Source of the DNA: CBFDBF01 sp050287965
GTDB lineage: Bacteria > Pseudomonadota > Gammaproteobacteria > Chromatiales > Chromatiaceae
DNA: 45,883 bases
Direction: 5' to 3'
NCBI GenBank assembly: GCA_050287965.1
Contig: JBNKCX010000011.1
Location: 1 to 45,883, forward strand
In this document: piece by piece, positions 16,301-25,503 of the stretch
How the letters are laid out: each line of letters begins with the position of its first letter
How positions within the stretch are numbered: position 1 is the stretch's first letter
Program-made: the position numbers and the translations under genes
Notes under the pieces: generated by a model
Told to the model about the DNA's origin: nothing
The model's database searches: none
The model's input: the letters and a program-made list of their open reading frames with translations, nothing else

Positions 16301-16316
16301 GCCCGGAGAACCGGGC
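16301..16316. terminator. Hairpin between convergent genes
   Basis: GCCCGG-AGAA-CCGGGC, a 6-bp stem with a tetraloop between the RimK-like gene and the chemoreceptor. No T run follows, so it is a weak terminator candidate for either strand. Confidence 0.35.
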
Positions 16317-16346
16317 CAGGAGAAGCTACTGTTATCAGCTCTCCAG

Positions 16347-17990
16347 TTACTCCAACTTAAACTGCGCCAGCAGCTGCTGCAGCGCGCTTACCTGCTTCTC
16401 CATATCCTGCAGGGTGGTGTCCGTCTCCTGAGAACGTTCAGCAGTCTCTCCGGCAATGGCGCTTATATTGACGATATTGCGGTTGATGTCTTCCACCACC
16501 GCCGCCTGCTCCTCGGCCGCACTTGCGATCTGGGTATTCATATCGTTGATCGATGCGATGGCGGCAATGATTTCACCGATAGACTGACTGGTCTCTTCCG
16601 TGCTGGCCACACTCTCCTCGGTAAGCTTCTGCCCTTGTTCCATCGCCGCTGCCGCCTGGCGGCTTCCTTCCTGCAACTCGGTAATCATCTGCTCAATCTC
16701 TCCGGTGGCCGTACGCGTTCGCTGCGCCAGGGTTCGCACTTCGTCGGCAACCACCGCAAACCCGCGTCCCTGTTCGCCGGCCCGGGCCGCCTCGATAGCG
16801 GCATTGAGTGCCAGCAGGTTGGTTTGATCGGCAATGGCACGGATGGTCGTTAAGATGCCCCCGATATTCTCGCTCTGCAGCTCGACCTGATTGATCACTG
16901 CTCCCGCATTCTCAACCGCCTGACGCAGCCCACTGACGATATTGCGGTTCTTTTCCAGAATGGTGCGGCTCTCCTGCGCCCTGCCATTGGCCTCCTGGGC
17001 TGAATGGGCCGCATGGCTCGCGCTCTCCGCTACATTGTGAGCGGCACTGTTCATTTCGGTAGTGGCGGTGGCGACCTGGTCGGTTGCCGATTGTTGCCGC
17101 GTCACCGCATGACTGGCCTCGCCGCTTATGGCCGCGACCCTATCGGTGGCATTGACAAGTTCCTGAGTGGAACTCGCCACCTGCAGCAGCATCACCCGGA
17201 GCTTTTCAATAAAGGTATTGAACTCCTTCGCCAGGGTACTTATTTCATCTTTGCCCAGAACCTCCAGCTCTCTGGTTAGATCACCCTCGCCACTGGCCAC
17301 ATCGTTCAGGGCGGAGATGGTCAGGTGAAGCGGCCGGGTGATACTGCGCGACAGAATGATGGAGAACAGGACCAGCAATGCGGCGATCAATCCGCCAAAA
17401 CCGAGACTACGCCACAGATTACTCCGATAAGCAGCCTCCACATCATCGATATAGATACCGGAGCCGATGATCCAGCCCCAGGGCTCGAAACCTTTGACGT
17501 AGGAAATCTTCGGTACCGGAACGTCAAGATTCGGCGGTTTCGGCCAGAGATAGTCCACAAAACCCGCCCCGTCTTTCTTGACCACATCTACCATTGCGAT
17601 AAATAACCGCTTACCGTTTTTATCTTTCGAGCCACTCAAATCCTGGCCGTTCAGCTCCGGTTTCTTCGGGTGCATCACCATCTTGGGCCCGTAGTCATTG
17701 ATCCAGAAATAGCCCTCTTTCTCATAGCTCATCCCGGCGACCTGATCGAGGGCGGCCTTTTTCGCCGCGGCCTCATCCATGGCACCGCTACTGCTCTGCT
17801 TGTGGTAGTACTCCAATGTGCTGTAGGCCGCTTCAACCAGATGGCGGGTCTTAAGCCGCTTTTCCGTAATAACCTCTTCGTGAAGCTGGGAGGCATGCAG
17901 TGCGATCACCGTGATGAGCGCGATCAGGGCGGCCACGACGATCATGAACAGACGTATCGAAATGGAAGTGCGCATCAGCAGTTTGTACAT
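16347..17990 (-). CDS. Methyl-accepting chemotaxis protein with single Cache domain
   Basis: 547 residues from ATG 17990, which opens the first membrane helix (MRTSISIRLFMIVVAALIALITV). A periplasmic sCache_2-type domain follows at about residues 45-195 (EGYFWINDYGPKMVMHPKKPELNGQ is broken by no gap; key parts are YFWIND and MHPKKPELNG). Next come a second helix, a HAMP region and the signalling domain with LLALNAAIEAARAGEQGRG. These receptors feed CheA; Cache domains of this type often bind small organic acids. An 18-residue upstream extension is rejected because it precedes the membrane anchor. Confidence 0.9.
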   Translation of the reverse strand: MYKLLMRTSISIRLFMIVVAALIALITVIALHASQLHEEVITEKRLKTRHLVEAAYSTLEYYHKQSSSGAMDEAAAKKAALDQVAGMSYEKEGYFWINDYGPKMVMHPKKPELNGQDLSGSKDKNGKRLFIAMVDVVKKDGAGFVDYLWPKPPNLDVPVPKISYVKGFEPWGWIIGSGIYIDDVEAAYRSNLWRSLGFGGLIAALLVLFSIILSRSITRPLHLTISALNDVASGEGDLTRELEVLGKDEISTLAKEFNTFIEKLRVMLLQVASSTQELVNATDRVAAISGEASHAVTRQQSATDQVATATTEMNSAAHNVAESASHAAHSAQEANGRAQESRTILEKNRNIVSGLRQAVENAGAVINQVELQSENIGGILTTIRAIADQTNLLALNAAIEAARAGEQGRGFAVVADEVRTLAQRTRTATGEIEQMITELQEGSRQAAAAMEQGQKLTEESVASTEETSQSIGEIIAAIASINDMNTQIASAAEEQAAVVEDINRNIVNISAIAGETAERSQETDTTLQDMEKQVSALQQLLAQFKLE

Positions 17991-18308
17991 GGCTAATTTT
18001 CCTCGTTCAGCTGACGACTGCGCCTGGAGACCATACCGCGACACCCAGGCGAGTGGCCTTCCCAGACATGCACTTCAGCCCTCCGACTTCAGGACCATGG
18101 CGGATTCTGGAACGATTTACAGGCTATTCTGGATGTCGGCAGTGGGGCCGGATTCTTTAGCGGAGAAGGGGACCTACCGTCGCCCCTACACGCCTGCAGA
18201 CCAGCGTGGCAGTGGTATTTCCCGGCATCTGGCCGGGTATTTCAGATCGGGCTCATGATGACCGGGGGGCGGTTGCCTCCAACCCCCTTTTACCGGCGCG
18301 GCGTCCCG
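17991..18308. other. Intergenic stretch between two signalling genes
   Basis: No gene is supported here. A short hairpin (CCCGG-CATCTGG-CCGGG, 18221-18237) lies downstream of the histidine kinase gene and may end its transcript; no T run follows. Confidence 0.4.
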
Positions 18309-20189
18309 TCAGGTAAACTGGATCCGGGCGATATCCGCATCACCCGCTTCGTCCTTAACCTTAGACTGATAAACCTGAGACAGCGTCTTCATGAGATCCG
18401 CCAGGGTGATCGGTTTTATCAGCAGATCCGAAAAACCGGCATCAAGGATCGTCTGGCGCTGTTCCGGAAAGGCGTGAGCGGTGACCGCGATTAATATTGG
18501 GATCTTAGCGTACTCTTCGCGTAATCGGGTTGCCACGTCAATGCCGCTCAGGCCCGGCATCTGTATATCCAGCAGTACCAGATCAAAACCGCCCTCGCGT
18601 ATACGATCCAGCGCTTCATAGCCGTTTTCCGCCTCGGAGAACGGAATGTCCGCTTTGCTCAGCAGCGCGGCAAGCACCATCCGGTTTATCTCGTTATCAT
18701 CGACAACCAATACCTTTAACGCCTCCCACTGCTTTGATGACGGCTCGAAAGACTGCTCCAGGCGGATATTTTTGTTTGCTTCGTGATTTTGCTCGAAAGC
18801 CAATTCGCAGCTGAAACAGGACCCCTCCCCCGGTTTGCTTTGAACGGAGAGTCTGCCGTTCATTTTATCAACCAGACTTTTAACGATCGCCAGACCAAGT
18901 CCGGCCCCCTCGCTCTTGCGAGTTTCAAAATTCTCCAGGCGCGTGAAGTTCTTAAAAATAAAATCCAACGCCTCTTCGTTTATACCGACCCCCGTATCTT
19001 CGACATCAAAGCGTAACACCTCTCTGCCGTTCCGCGTCTCCAAATGATTGATATTGAGTGTCACGTGACCGGTTTCAGTATATTTCAGGGCATTGGACAG
19101 GAGATTACCGACGATCTGCCTGAGACGACTTATGTCACCGCATAAATCATCGTAAATCCCCGCTCCCATATTAAGCCTTAAAGACAGCCCCTTGCGCTCC
19201 GCCAGAGGCACCATTATGTCCAGCAGATCCTCCATTTCCGCGCGCAGCGAAAACGGCTCGTCATAGAACCTGATATGCCCCGCTTCGATCGCCGCTATAT
19301 CCAGAATATCGTTCACCATGCGCCGCAACGCTTTGCCCGCCTTATTGATCTGACAGATATAACGCTTCGGCTTCTCCCCCAGCTTCTCGTCCTGTAACAG
19401 ATCCGCAAATCCGACAATTCCGTTCAAAGGGGTGCGCAGTTCATGACTTACCGTGGCCAGAAACTGGTTCTTCGCCTCATTCGCCCGCTCGGAACGATCT
19501 TTGGCTTCCACCAGCTCTCTTTCAACCTGTTTCCGGCGCTCTATCTCCTGTGTCAGATCATGATTGATCTCCTCCACTTCGGTGTGGGAAGCCCGCAGTT
19601 CTCTCACAAGAGTTTCGTTTTTCAACCAAAGGTGAATGTTCCGAATGACACTCCTGCTGTAATTCCCGGCGACCGCCAGCATAAACACCAGATATATGAG
19701 CACCAGCGCAAGCATGGCATCAGTGACCACGGTCTGTTGCACGATTAAGGTAAAAATAACCGGTGTCAGCAGGGAAAACAGAGAGATCGCGTAAATCTTC
19801 ATAATCATGCCGCGGGTTATGATGGATCCGGCGGTCATGCCGGCCAGCATGAACAGGGTCAGCATACGATAGAGCTGATCGTCCACCATGAAACTCATGG
19901 GGCCGATAAACCCCCAGGGCATATCCTGAAAAAACAGCAGGTAGGCATAAAGGTGCAGCCATTTATTGGCATTCTCTTCTGTTCCGTATTGCCTGAAAAA
20001 TCCCGCGGCGAGCAGAAAAAGAGAAGCAACCAGAAAATTCACACCGGCCCAGAGAAGCAGGAGATGGGAGGGAACTTTCCCCCAATAAAAAAAGATGGTT
20101 ACCCCGAGGAGGGCGTACATGGCGGCGGAAGCCGTTGGCGCAAGTCTGTAATATTCCTTGGCCAACTCCAGGTTGAGTTTGTTATTCAT
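18309..20189 (-). CDS. Membrane hybrid sensor histidine kinase with receiver domain
   Basis: 626 residues. Residues about 20-185 form six or so membrane helices without a recognised sensor family. A coiled linker (about 190-240) leads to HisKA with His249 in ATVSHELRTPLNG, then HATPase_c with an N box (LLSNALKYT) and G boxes (DTGVGI, GAGLGLAIVKSL). A receiver domain follows from about 495 with the phospho-acceptor Asp541 in LLDIQMPG. Lacking an Hpt domain, it probably passes phosphate to a separate Hpt or acts through its own receiver. No output regulator gene is adjacent. Confidence 0.9.
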   Translation of the reverse strand: MNNKLNLELAKEYYRLAPTASAAMYALLGVTIFFYWGKVPSHLLLLWAGVNFLVASLFLLAAGFFRQYGTEENANKWLHLYAYLLFFQDMPWGFIGPMSFMVDDQLYRMLTLFMLAGMTAGSIITRGMIMKIYAISLFSLLTPVIFTLIVQQTVVTDAMLALVLIYLVFMLAVAGNYSRSVIRNIHLWLKNETLVRELRASHTEVEEINHDLTQEIERRKQVERELVEAKDRSERANEAKNQFLATVSHELRTPLNGIVGFADLLQDEKLGEKPKRYICQINKAGKALRRMVNDILDIAAIEAGHIRFYDEPFSLRAEMEDLLDIMVPLAERKGLSLRLNMGAGIYDDLCGDISRLRQIVGNLLSNALKYTETGHVTLNINHLETRNGREVLRFDVEDTGVGINEEALDFIFKNFTRLENFETRKSEGAGLGLAIVKSLVDKMNGRLSVQSKPGEGSCFSCELAFEQNHEANKNIRLEQSFEPSSKQWEALKVLVVDDNEINRMVLAALLSKADIPFSEAENGYEALDRIREGGFDLVLLDIQMPGLSGIDVATRLREEYAKIPILIAVTAHAFPEQRQTILDAGFSDLLIKPITLADLMKTLSQVYQSKVKDEAGDADIARIQFT

Positions 20190-20446
20190 TATCAGGAAAG
20201 CCTTTCCTTAACCGAACATCCAGCTCTCCCTAGCGATCAAACCGCCATCCTATCCTTGGCTGATCCCCTTAAAAATAAAATCTAGTCGCGAAAACGGGGA
20301 TGGACTTCAATAATCTACGCCATATCGCAACAAAGCCCCTTTAAGATATACTTAATTCCCTGGAATTTGAATATTAAGAATGCTTTTCCTAAAGCAGGTT
20401 ATATCGATCCCGTTATCGATGGATATGACGTTCGCTCGGGTTACTG

Positions 20447-20734
20447 ATGAAGAAATATAATTTCCCTTTTGTCGCGTCCGGACTCGGCCTGTTTCTTATG
20501 CTGCTGGTAATAAAAGGCGGCGAGGCACGTGATGACGGCGTTACCGTCATACCCCTGTTAACGCTTCTTGTGGTCAGCGAGTTTGGATTCTTTGTTACCG
20601 CCATCGGCGGGTACCTGGGAATCCGGCATTGCGTGGCAGAAGGGGTGAAACCGCTCTATGCGGCAGTCACACTGGTGAGTATTCTGCTGTCTCTCCGCTT
20701 CTTATGGCTGGGAATAACGCTGTGGCCGAATTGA
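20447..20734 (+). CDS. Small three-helix membrane protein, unknown
   Basis: 95 residues with hydrophobic segments at about residues 6-22, 32-58 and 68-92. It starts KKYNFPFVASGLGLFLM and ends at LWPN. No family is recognised. It is convergent with the NADAR gene, with 30 bases between them. Confidence 0.6.
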   Translation: MKKYNFPFVASGLGLFLMLLVIKGGEARDDGVTVIPLLTLLVVSEFGFFVTAIGGYLGIRHCVAEGVKPLYAAVTLVSILLSLRFLWLGITLWPN

Positions 20735-20764
20735 CGTAAGAAAGTCCCGGCTTCAGCCAACTGG

Positions 20765-21271
20765 TCAGGCGTTTTCTAATCTCTCTTCCCGCAGTTTGTC
20801 CCGCACCGCCATAAGCACCGTGCCGAAGGTGTTATGGCCGCGCCCGTCTCGGCCGCAGCCCCAATAGTAGTCGAACTGACTGTTTTCGACGATTTTCTGA
20901 TCACCGGTATCGAGCAGGGCCTTCGCCGCCTCGGGATGGGATCGGCACTTAATGTAGATGCCGCGGGTCATAAAGATCTCTTTCACCTTCTTCCAGTCCT
21001 TACGCACGATTTTCTTGTTCCTGGCCGCGAGTTCCGCCGCCTTGGCGGGATGATCCGCATCCCGGATCGCGATTCGCAGTTCGCCGGGTTCAAATTTCAT
21101 TGCCTGGTAGTAATGCTCCACCGAAGGCCAGAATTCACCGTCAAGCTCAAATCCATGCCTGGAATAACTGGCGAGAGGGCTCATTGGATCGGAGCGGGAT
21201 ACATAAAAGGGCGCTGGTCCGGATTTGGAAAAAAACATCTCTCGACACCCGTTATTAGTCAATTCACTCAA
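20765..21271 (-). CDS. NADAR-family protein (YbiA-like ADP-ribose glycosidase fold)
   Basis: Up to 168 residues. The family pattern is clear: FYVSRSDPMSPLASYS, FELDGEFWPSVEHYYQAMKF, KIVRKDWKKVKEIFMTRGIYIKC, then YYWGCGRDGRGHNTFGTVLMAVRD. NADAR proteins remove ADP-ribose from N-linked substrates such as ADP-ribosylated guanine, or cleave riboflavin intermediates (YbiA type). It is the last gene of the nifB-draG string, 54 bases after the GNAT gene, with two ADP-ribose enzymes of nitrogenase control (DraT, DraG) in the region. The start is uncertain: TTG 21271, or ATG 21238, which matches the usual N-terminus better. No gene break is seen. Confidence 0.88.
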   Translation of the reverse strand: MSELTNNGCREMFFSKSGPAPFYVSRSDPMSPLASYSRHGFELDGEFWPSVEHYYQAMKFEPGELRIAIRDADHPAKAAELAARNKKIVRKDWKKVKEIFMTRGIYIKCRSHPEAAKALLDTGDQKIVENSQFDYYWGCGRDGRGHNTFGTVLMAVRDKLREERLENA

Positions 21272-21325
21272 GGATGCCCGTAAAACAGGGACGACGCAAT
21301 CTCAACCACGATTGAAACCGCGAAC

Positions 21326-21775
21326 CTAAACCCTCTGTCGTAACATCACCAGATTGGTCCCGTTCCAGCCGTTTCTTTTGTAGAACCGCAACGCCGCGCC
21401 GTTTTCACTGTCCATGGCCAGCTGCAGGCGGCTTAGTCCGAGTTTTTCCGCCCACCAGGTCAGATTCTCCAGCAGGGCAGACCCTATCCCCTTACCCCGC
21501 CATTCGCGATCCACCACCACGTCCTCAACCAGACCCACCGATCCGCCTTCTGCGGTGGACACAAGAATCTGCAGGGTCGCCATACCAACGACAACGCCCT
21601 GCTCTTCCGCCACCAGAATCCGTGTGCCGGGGGTATCCAGCAATTGTTTCAGACCTCGCTGCTGTTTCTCTTCATCAGGAACAAAATCGGTCTCAATGGA
21701 AAAAAGCTGGAAGAGCAGCTGCGACATTACATCGATATCCATCTCGTTAGCGGGACGTATCTTTATAGCCTGCAT
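21326..21775 (-). CDS. GNAT-family N-acetyltransferase
   Basis: 149 residues with a complete GNAT fold: IKIRPANEMDIDVMSQLL at the start, the central strand VGLVEDVVVDREWRGKGIGSALLENL with the acetyl-CoA loop RGKGIG, and RFYKRNGWNGTNL at the end. It overlaps the 3' end of draG by 13 bases with AAGG in front of its ATG, so translation is probably coupled. The substrate is unknown; the place in the operon suggests a job linked to nitrogen fixation. Confidence 0.87.
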   Translation of the reverse strand: MQAIKIRPANEMDIDVMSQLLFQLFSIETDFVPDEEKQQRGLKQLLDTPGTRILVAEEQGVVVGMATLQILVSTAEGGSVGLVEDVVVDREWRGKGIGSALLENLTWWAEKLGLSRLQLAMDSENGAALRFYKRNGWNGTNLVMLRQRV

Positions 21776-22713
21776 CCTTCAATCCCCTTTCCAGCCATCT
21801 CCAGCAGATTCAACGCCTGGGTTTCGCAGGCTTCCCGAACACCGGAATCCAGAGCCCGGAGCCATCGTTTCGGTATGGCGTCAACACCGTAGCTGGCCCC
21901 GGCCAACATACCGGCGATGGCCCCGGTGGTATCCGCGTCACCGCCCCGGTTTACCACATCCACGAGGATTTTCTCAAAACTGTCGTTGGCGAAGAGCGCC
22001 TGAAAAACCGCCTTCAAAGTATGCACGATCCAGGCACTGGGGTTCTCTATCCTGCGTCCGTCAAACCGATAGGGCTTGTGCCCGGCGACCAAAGCATCAG
22101 CGATCTCCCGTAACTCCGTCCTGGGCGCGCCCTTAAGGGCGGCAACGGTCATCCGCACCACCGCGGAGGTGCCCGCATCGGCCTGGGGATTGTTGTGGGT
22201 AACGTGGGACTGGATACGCAAAGCCTCGACAAGTACCTCTTCCGGCGCGTTCCAGTAACTCAGCGCAACAGGAACCGAACGCATGCAGGCACCGTTGCCC
22301 GCATCGAATTCATTTTCCGGCACGAAAGATTCACCGGTATTGCGGAAGTGAATAATTCCCCGTCTCACCGTGTTGCCGATGTCTACGGGCTTGGAACGCA
22401 TCCAGTCGCTGAATGCCTCGGCCACGGCGTCGGCCGCCACGCCGCCCTTTGCGATGATTGAACGGCCAAGAGCAAGACTCATTTCGGTATCATCGGTTAC
22501 CCGGCCCGGCTTCAGATGCAACCAACCGCCACCGATGATTTTTTTGTGCACACCATACTTGTGCTGAATCTCCCGGGGAGTAAGAAATTCGGTGGTGGCA
22601 CCAAGGGCGTCGCCCACCGCAACACCGAGATAGGCGCCTATCGCCCGCCGCTGCAGATCCCCTTGCGGGGCGCTGGAAAGATTCCGACGAGCTTCTCCGC
22701 CGAAAACAAACAC
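21763..22713 (-). CDS. draG: ADP-ribosyl-[dinitrogen reductase] hydrolase
   Basis: 316 residues. DraG removes ADP-ribose from Arg101 of NifH and reactivates nitrogenase. The two-Mn site of ADP-ribosylhydrolases is present: TDDTEM with Asp74/Asp75 and GGDADTTG with Asp259/Asp261; GAYLGVAVGDALGAT near the start is also typical. The start is taken as GTG 22713 because GGAGGAG lies 7 bases upstream; in-frame ATGs at 22755 and 22746 lie inside nifQ and lack a ribosome-binding site. Only four bases separate it from the nifQ stop, and its end overlaps the GNAT gene. Confidence 0.97.
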   Translation of the reverse strand: MFVFGGEARRNLSSAPQGDLQRRAIGAYLGVAVGDALGATTEFLTPREIQHKYGVHKKIIGGGWLHLKPGRVTDDTEMSLALGRSIIAKGGVAADAVAEAFSDWMRSKPVDIGNTVRRGIIHFRNTGESFVPENEFDAGNGACMRSVPVALSYWNAPEEVLVEALRIQSHVTHNNPQADAGTSAVVRMTVAALKGAPRTELREIADALVAGHKPYRFDGRRIENPSAWIVHTLKAVFQALFANDSFEKILVDVVNRGGDADTTGAIAGMLAGASYGVDAIPKRWLRALDSGVREACETQALNLLEMAGKGIEGCRL

Positions 22714-22717
22714 GGGA

Positions 22718-23293
22718 TCACTCCTCCGGACCGAAGCATTCCCCATACTCGGCACAGGCCTCGCAACTGGGTGCGCGGCATGTATGGATACCTTCAGCCT
22801 CGCACAGCTGCTTATAGAGAAATTTCTTCCATTTCATATCCTTGTCGTTGCGCCTGGCCAGGGGCTCGAAATTCTCCAGCATCAGCCTGGAGAGTTCACC
22901 CCGATTCCAGAGGCCGAGATCCTGCCATAGATGATCGTCTCCGAGACAACCGGCAACGACGATATCGGCCAGCCACACCTCCGAGGGACTGATGCCGGTC
23001 CGGTTATCCATCAACAACCCGCGCAGTTCCTCTATCTCCCCTCCGCGCCCGGAGTCCAGGGGTCGATCGGGCGAGATCAGACCGGCAGGGTTTATAGCGG
23101 GGAAATGGTACTGCAGCATCGCCAGAAATTTATCGGCGGAGAGCCCCAGATATTCCGGCAGGACCCCATAACCCAAAGACCAGGAGGCGAGTATACGCGC
23201 CAGGATTTTCTCTACCGCTTGACCGCTGCTCCCGGCCATCAGCCAACGATACACATCCTCAGGTGTTTCCCTCTTCAGGACATTATTGAACAT
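22718..23293 (-). CDS. nifQ: NifQ, molybdenum donor for FeMo-cofactor synthesis
   Basis: 191 residues with the defining C-terminal motif CX4CX2CX5C (CRAPSCEACAEYGEC) that binds a Mo-Fe-S cluster. NifQ supplies molybdenum to the NifEN/NifH cofactor assembly. Its ATG 23293 overlaps the nifO stop as TGATG, with GAGG upstream; a GTG at 23311 would add six residues. The genes for molybdate uptake (modABC) lie about 11 kb away in the same window. Confidence 0.96.
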   Translation of the reverse strand: MFNNVLKRETPEDVYRWLMAGSSGQAVEKILARILASWSLGYGVLPEYLGLSADKFLAMLQYHFPAINPAGLISPDRPLDSGRGGEIEELRGLLMDNRTGISPSEVWLADIVVAGCLGDDHLWQDLGLWNRGELSRLMLENFEPLARRNDKDMKWKKFLYKQLCEAEGIHTCRAPSCEACAEYGECFGPEE

Positions 23294-23709
23294 CACTCCA
23301 CCTCGCTGCACAGTTGCGACAACTCCGGCATGGGACAGCTCTGAAGATCCTGCGCCGGACCGAGGGAAACACCCAGGGTGTCCAGCACCGGCCCCGGCAG
23401 GAATCCCGCCTGCCTCACCTCACCGAACTGCAGCAGGGGCCGGCGGATCAACAGGGGCTCGACCAACATGAGATTCAGCGCCTGTTCCTCACCCATGGCA
23501 TGTATGTCTATCCGGCCCTCTTTGACCTGTGGTGCGCTCATGTTGAACCACTCAGGTACCGGGCTGATACCGAAAAACGACCGTAACGTCCCGGTAGTCC
23601 ACTTCTCGCGCAACAGATCCCGGACCTCCAGCTGATATCCCAGATCCCGCAACAGTCGTTGCTGTTTCAGGTTACCCACGCAGCCGGGTTTTTCGTAAAA
23701 AATAAGCAC
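23293..23709 (-). CDS. nifO: NifO, nitrogenase-associated ArsC/Spx-like protein
   Basis: 138 residues of the arsenate-reductase/Spx thioredoxin-like fold, beginning IFYEKPGCVGNLKQQRLLRDLGY and carrying ISPVPEWFN and RRPLLQ. The nif-linked branch of this family is called NifO and is linked to molybdenum partition between nitrogenase and nitrate reductase in Azotobacter. Translation starts at GTG 23709, 7 bases after the ferredoxin stop, with only a weak Shine-Dalgarno sequence. It overlaps nifQ. Confidence 0.9.
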   Translation of the reverse strand: MLIFYEKPGCVGNLKQQRLLRDLGYQLEVRDLLREKWTTGTLRSFFGISPVPEWFNMSAPQVKEGRIDIHAMGEEQALNLMLVEPLLIRRPLLQFGEVRQAGFLPGPVLDTLGVSLGPAQDLQSCPMPELSQLCSEVE

Positions 23710-23716
23710 GCCTAAG

Positions 23717-23995
23717 CTATCGGGCCTGTATTTCCGTCATCACTTCTGTCATGCGCTCGGGCGGGATTCCGGTCAGTGAGCCGGGGGGATTTGCCGGCTT
23801 GCCAAATGCATTGAGAATTGCACCCTCAATGGGGCAGATACTCACGCACTGCGGATCCGCAAAATCCCCGTCACACTCGGTGCACTTGTTCGTTTCTATC
23901 AAGAAGTGAGGAAGCGCCTCCCGGATCGCCTGACTGGGACAGAGAGGTTCGCATGCCCAGCAGTTAACGCAACTCTCGATGATCTCGTATGCCAT
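23717..23995 (-). CDS. 2[4Fe-4S] ferredoxin of the nifB operon (FdxN type)
   Basis: 92 residues with two cluster motifs: CVNCWACEPLC (CX2CX2CX3C) and CTECDGDFADPQCVSIC (CX2CX8CX3C). The longer second motif is that of ferredoxins placed next to nifB, which feed electrons to NifB or the Fe protein. ATG 23995 has GAGGAG upstream and lies 12 bases after the nifB stop, so the two are co-transcribed. Confidence 0.95.
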   Translation of the reverse strand: MAYEIIESCVNCWACEPLCPSQAIREALPHFLIETNKCTECDGDFADPQCVSICPIEGAILNAFGKPANPPGSLTGIPPERMTEVMTEIQAR

Positions 23996-24006
23996 ACCGC
24001 AACTCC

Positions 24007-25503
24007 TCAAGCAGTACTCTGAAGCGGGGTCAAGAAATCTCTGTCCTGCAAACCGCGCTCCACCATCTCTCTATAGACCGCCGCCACCGCCTCTTCGATG
24101 AGCTCCATGGCATGCTCACCATTGGGCTGGATGCCGACGGCCTCCAACCTTTCCCAGGGCTCGTAGCCGATCTTGGAACAAAGCACCGCCTCACATCCCT
24201 GCAGAAGATCTATGGTCTTTTCCAGAACGCTCTCGCCGTCACCGCAGGTATCCTCACCGGAACAGTAGAGCTCCACTTTCCGATGACCGATGAAACGCAC
24301 GTCGTTGACGGAGGCCTCATATATCAGAAACTCATTGGCGTGACCGAAATGCTGATTTATGACACCACCGCCGCTGGTCGCCACGGCCATGAGCACAGGC
24401 CTTGGTTCCCGGCCCGGCATCTTTACGGAGGAGAGCGCCACCATGACCTGCCCGATGCCGGCCTTTTGCAGCACGCGCTTCTCTTCGACGGTAGCCTGAT
24501 ATTCCGCGCGTTTCCGCATGGCGGCTTCGTAATCGATCTCCATGGCTTCCACCTTCTCCATGGTGAACTCGTCACCCCTGTCCTCACCCAGCATACCTAC
24601 CGCATCGGCGCGACACTGGCGGCAGTGACGCATCATATTCATGTCACCGGCACATTTGTCCTGCAGGGTCAGCAGTTCATCGTGGGTAGGACCGCGTTGA
24701 CCCATGACACCGAAAAAGGTGCCGTGTTCCTTCTCCGCGATCAGGGGCATAACGTTGTGCAGAAAGGCCCCCTTGGCCTTCACCACTTTGCTCACCTCTT
24801 CCAGGTGTTTGTCGTTAACACCGGGGATCATTACCGAATTGACCTTCACCAGAATGCCGCGCTCGGTCAGCATCCGCAGGCCCTTCTGCTGCTGCTCAAT
24901 GAGGATCTTTGCCGCCCTGACGCCTTTTACACGACGGTTATTCCAGAAGATCCAGGGATAGATCTTGGCGCCGATTTCGGGATCGACGCAATTGATGGTG
25001 ATGGTAACGTGATCGATATTGTGCTTACACAGCTCCTCCACCTGTTCCGGCAGGGAGAGGCCGTTTGTGGATACGCAAAGTTTTATGTCCGGCGCCTTCT
25101 CGGTCAGCTGACGGAAGGTCTCGAAAGTTCGTTCCGGATTAGCCAGAGGGTCGCCGGGGCCGGCGATGCCGAGTACCGTCATTTGCGGAATATTGGCCGC
25201 CACTGCCAGCACCTTTTTCACCGCCTGGTCGGGGGTAAGCAGTTCCGAGACAACGCCGGGGCGGGATTCGTTGGCACAATCATACTTGCGATTACAGTAG
25301 TGGCATTGAATATTGCATGCCGGGGCCACCGCCACGTGCATGCGCGCGAAATGATGATGGGCCTCTTCCGAGTAGCACGGGTGATTCTGTACCTTCGCGC
25401 GAATGTGTTCCGGCAAATGCGCAAGTTGGTCGCTGCTACCGCCACAACCGGAGCTGCTGCATCCTCCCCCCGCTTCCGTCTGGCCGACTACCTTCAACTG
25501 CAT
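24007..25503 (-). CDS. nifB: FeMo-cofactor biosynthesis radical SAM protein NifB
   Basis: 498 residues. NifB builds NifB-co, the [8Fe-9S-C] precursor of the nitrogenase cofactor, from two [4Fe-4S] clusters and S-adenosylmethionine. The radical SAM motif is Cys63-X3-Cys67-X2-Cys70 (CNIQCHYC), followed by GPGDPLANPERTFETF. The C-terminal part from about residue 370 is the NifX/NafY-like cofactor-binding domain (NQHFGHANEFLIYE). The N-terminus has a Cys-rich stretch (CSSSGCGG). GGGAGA precedes the ATG. It heads the operon under a sigma-54 promoter with a NifA site. Confidence 0.98.
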   Translation of the reverse strand: MQLKVVGQTEAGGGCSSSGCGGSSDQLAHLPEHIRAKVQNHPCYSEEAHHHFARMHVAVAPACNIQCHYCNRKYDCANESRPGVVSELLTPDQAVKKVLAVAANIPQMTVLGIAGPGDPLANPERTFETFRQLTEKAPDIKLCVSTNGLSLPEQVEELCKHNIDHVTITINCVDPEIGAKIYPWIFWNNRRVKGVRAAKILIEQQQKGLRMLTERGILVKVNSVMIPGVNDKHLEEVSKVVKAKGAFLHNVMPLIAEKEHGTFFGVMGQRGPTHDELLTLQDKCAGDMNMMRHCRQCRADAVGMLGEDRGDEFTMEKVEAMEIDYEAAMRKRAEYQATVEEKRVLQKAGIGQVMVALSSVKMPGREPRPVLMAVATSGGGVINQHFGHANEFLIYEASVNDVRFIGHRKVELYCSGEDTCGDGESVLEKTIDLLQGCEAVLCSKIGYEPWERLEAVGIQPNGEHAMELIEEAVAAVYREMVERGLQDRDFLTPLQSTA

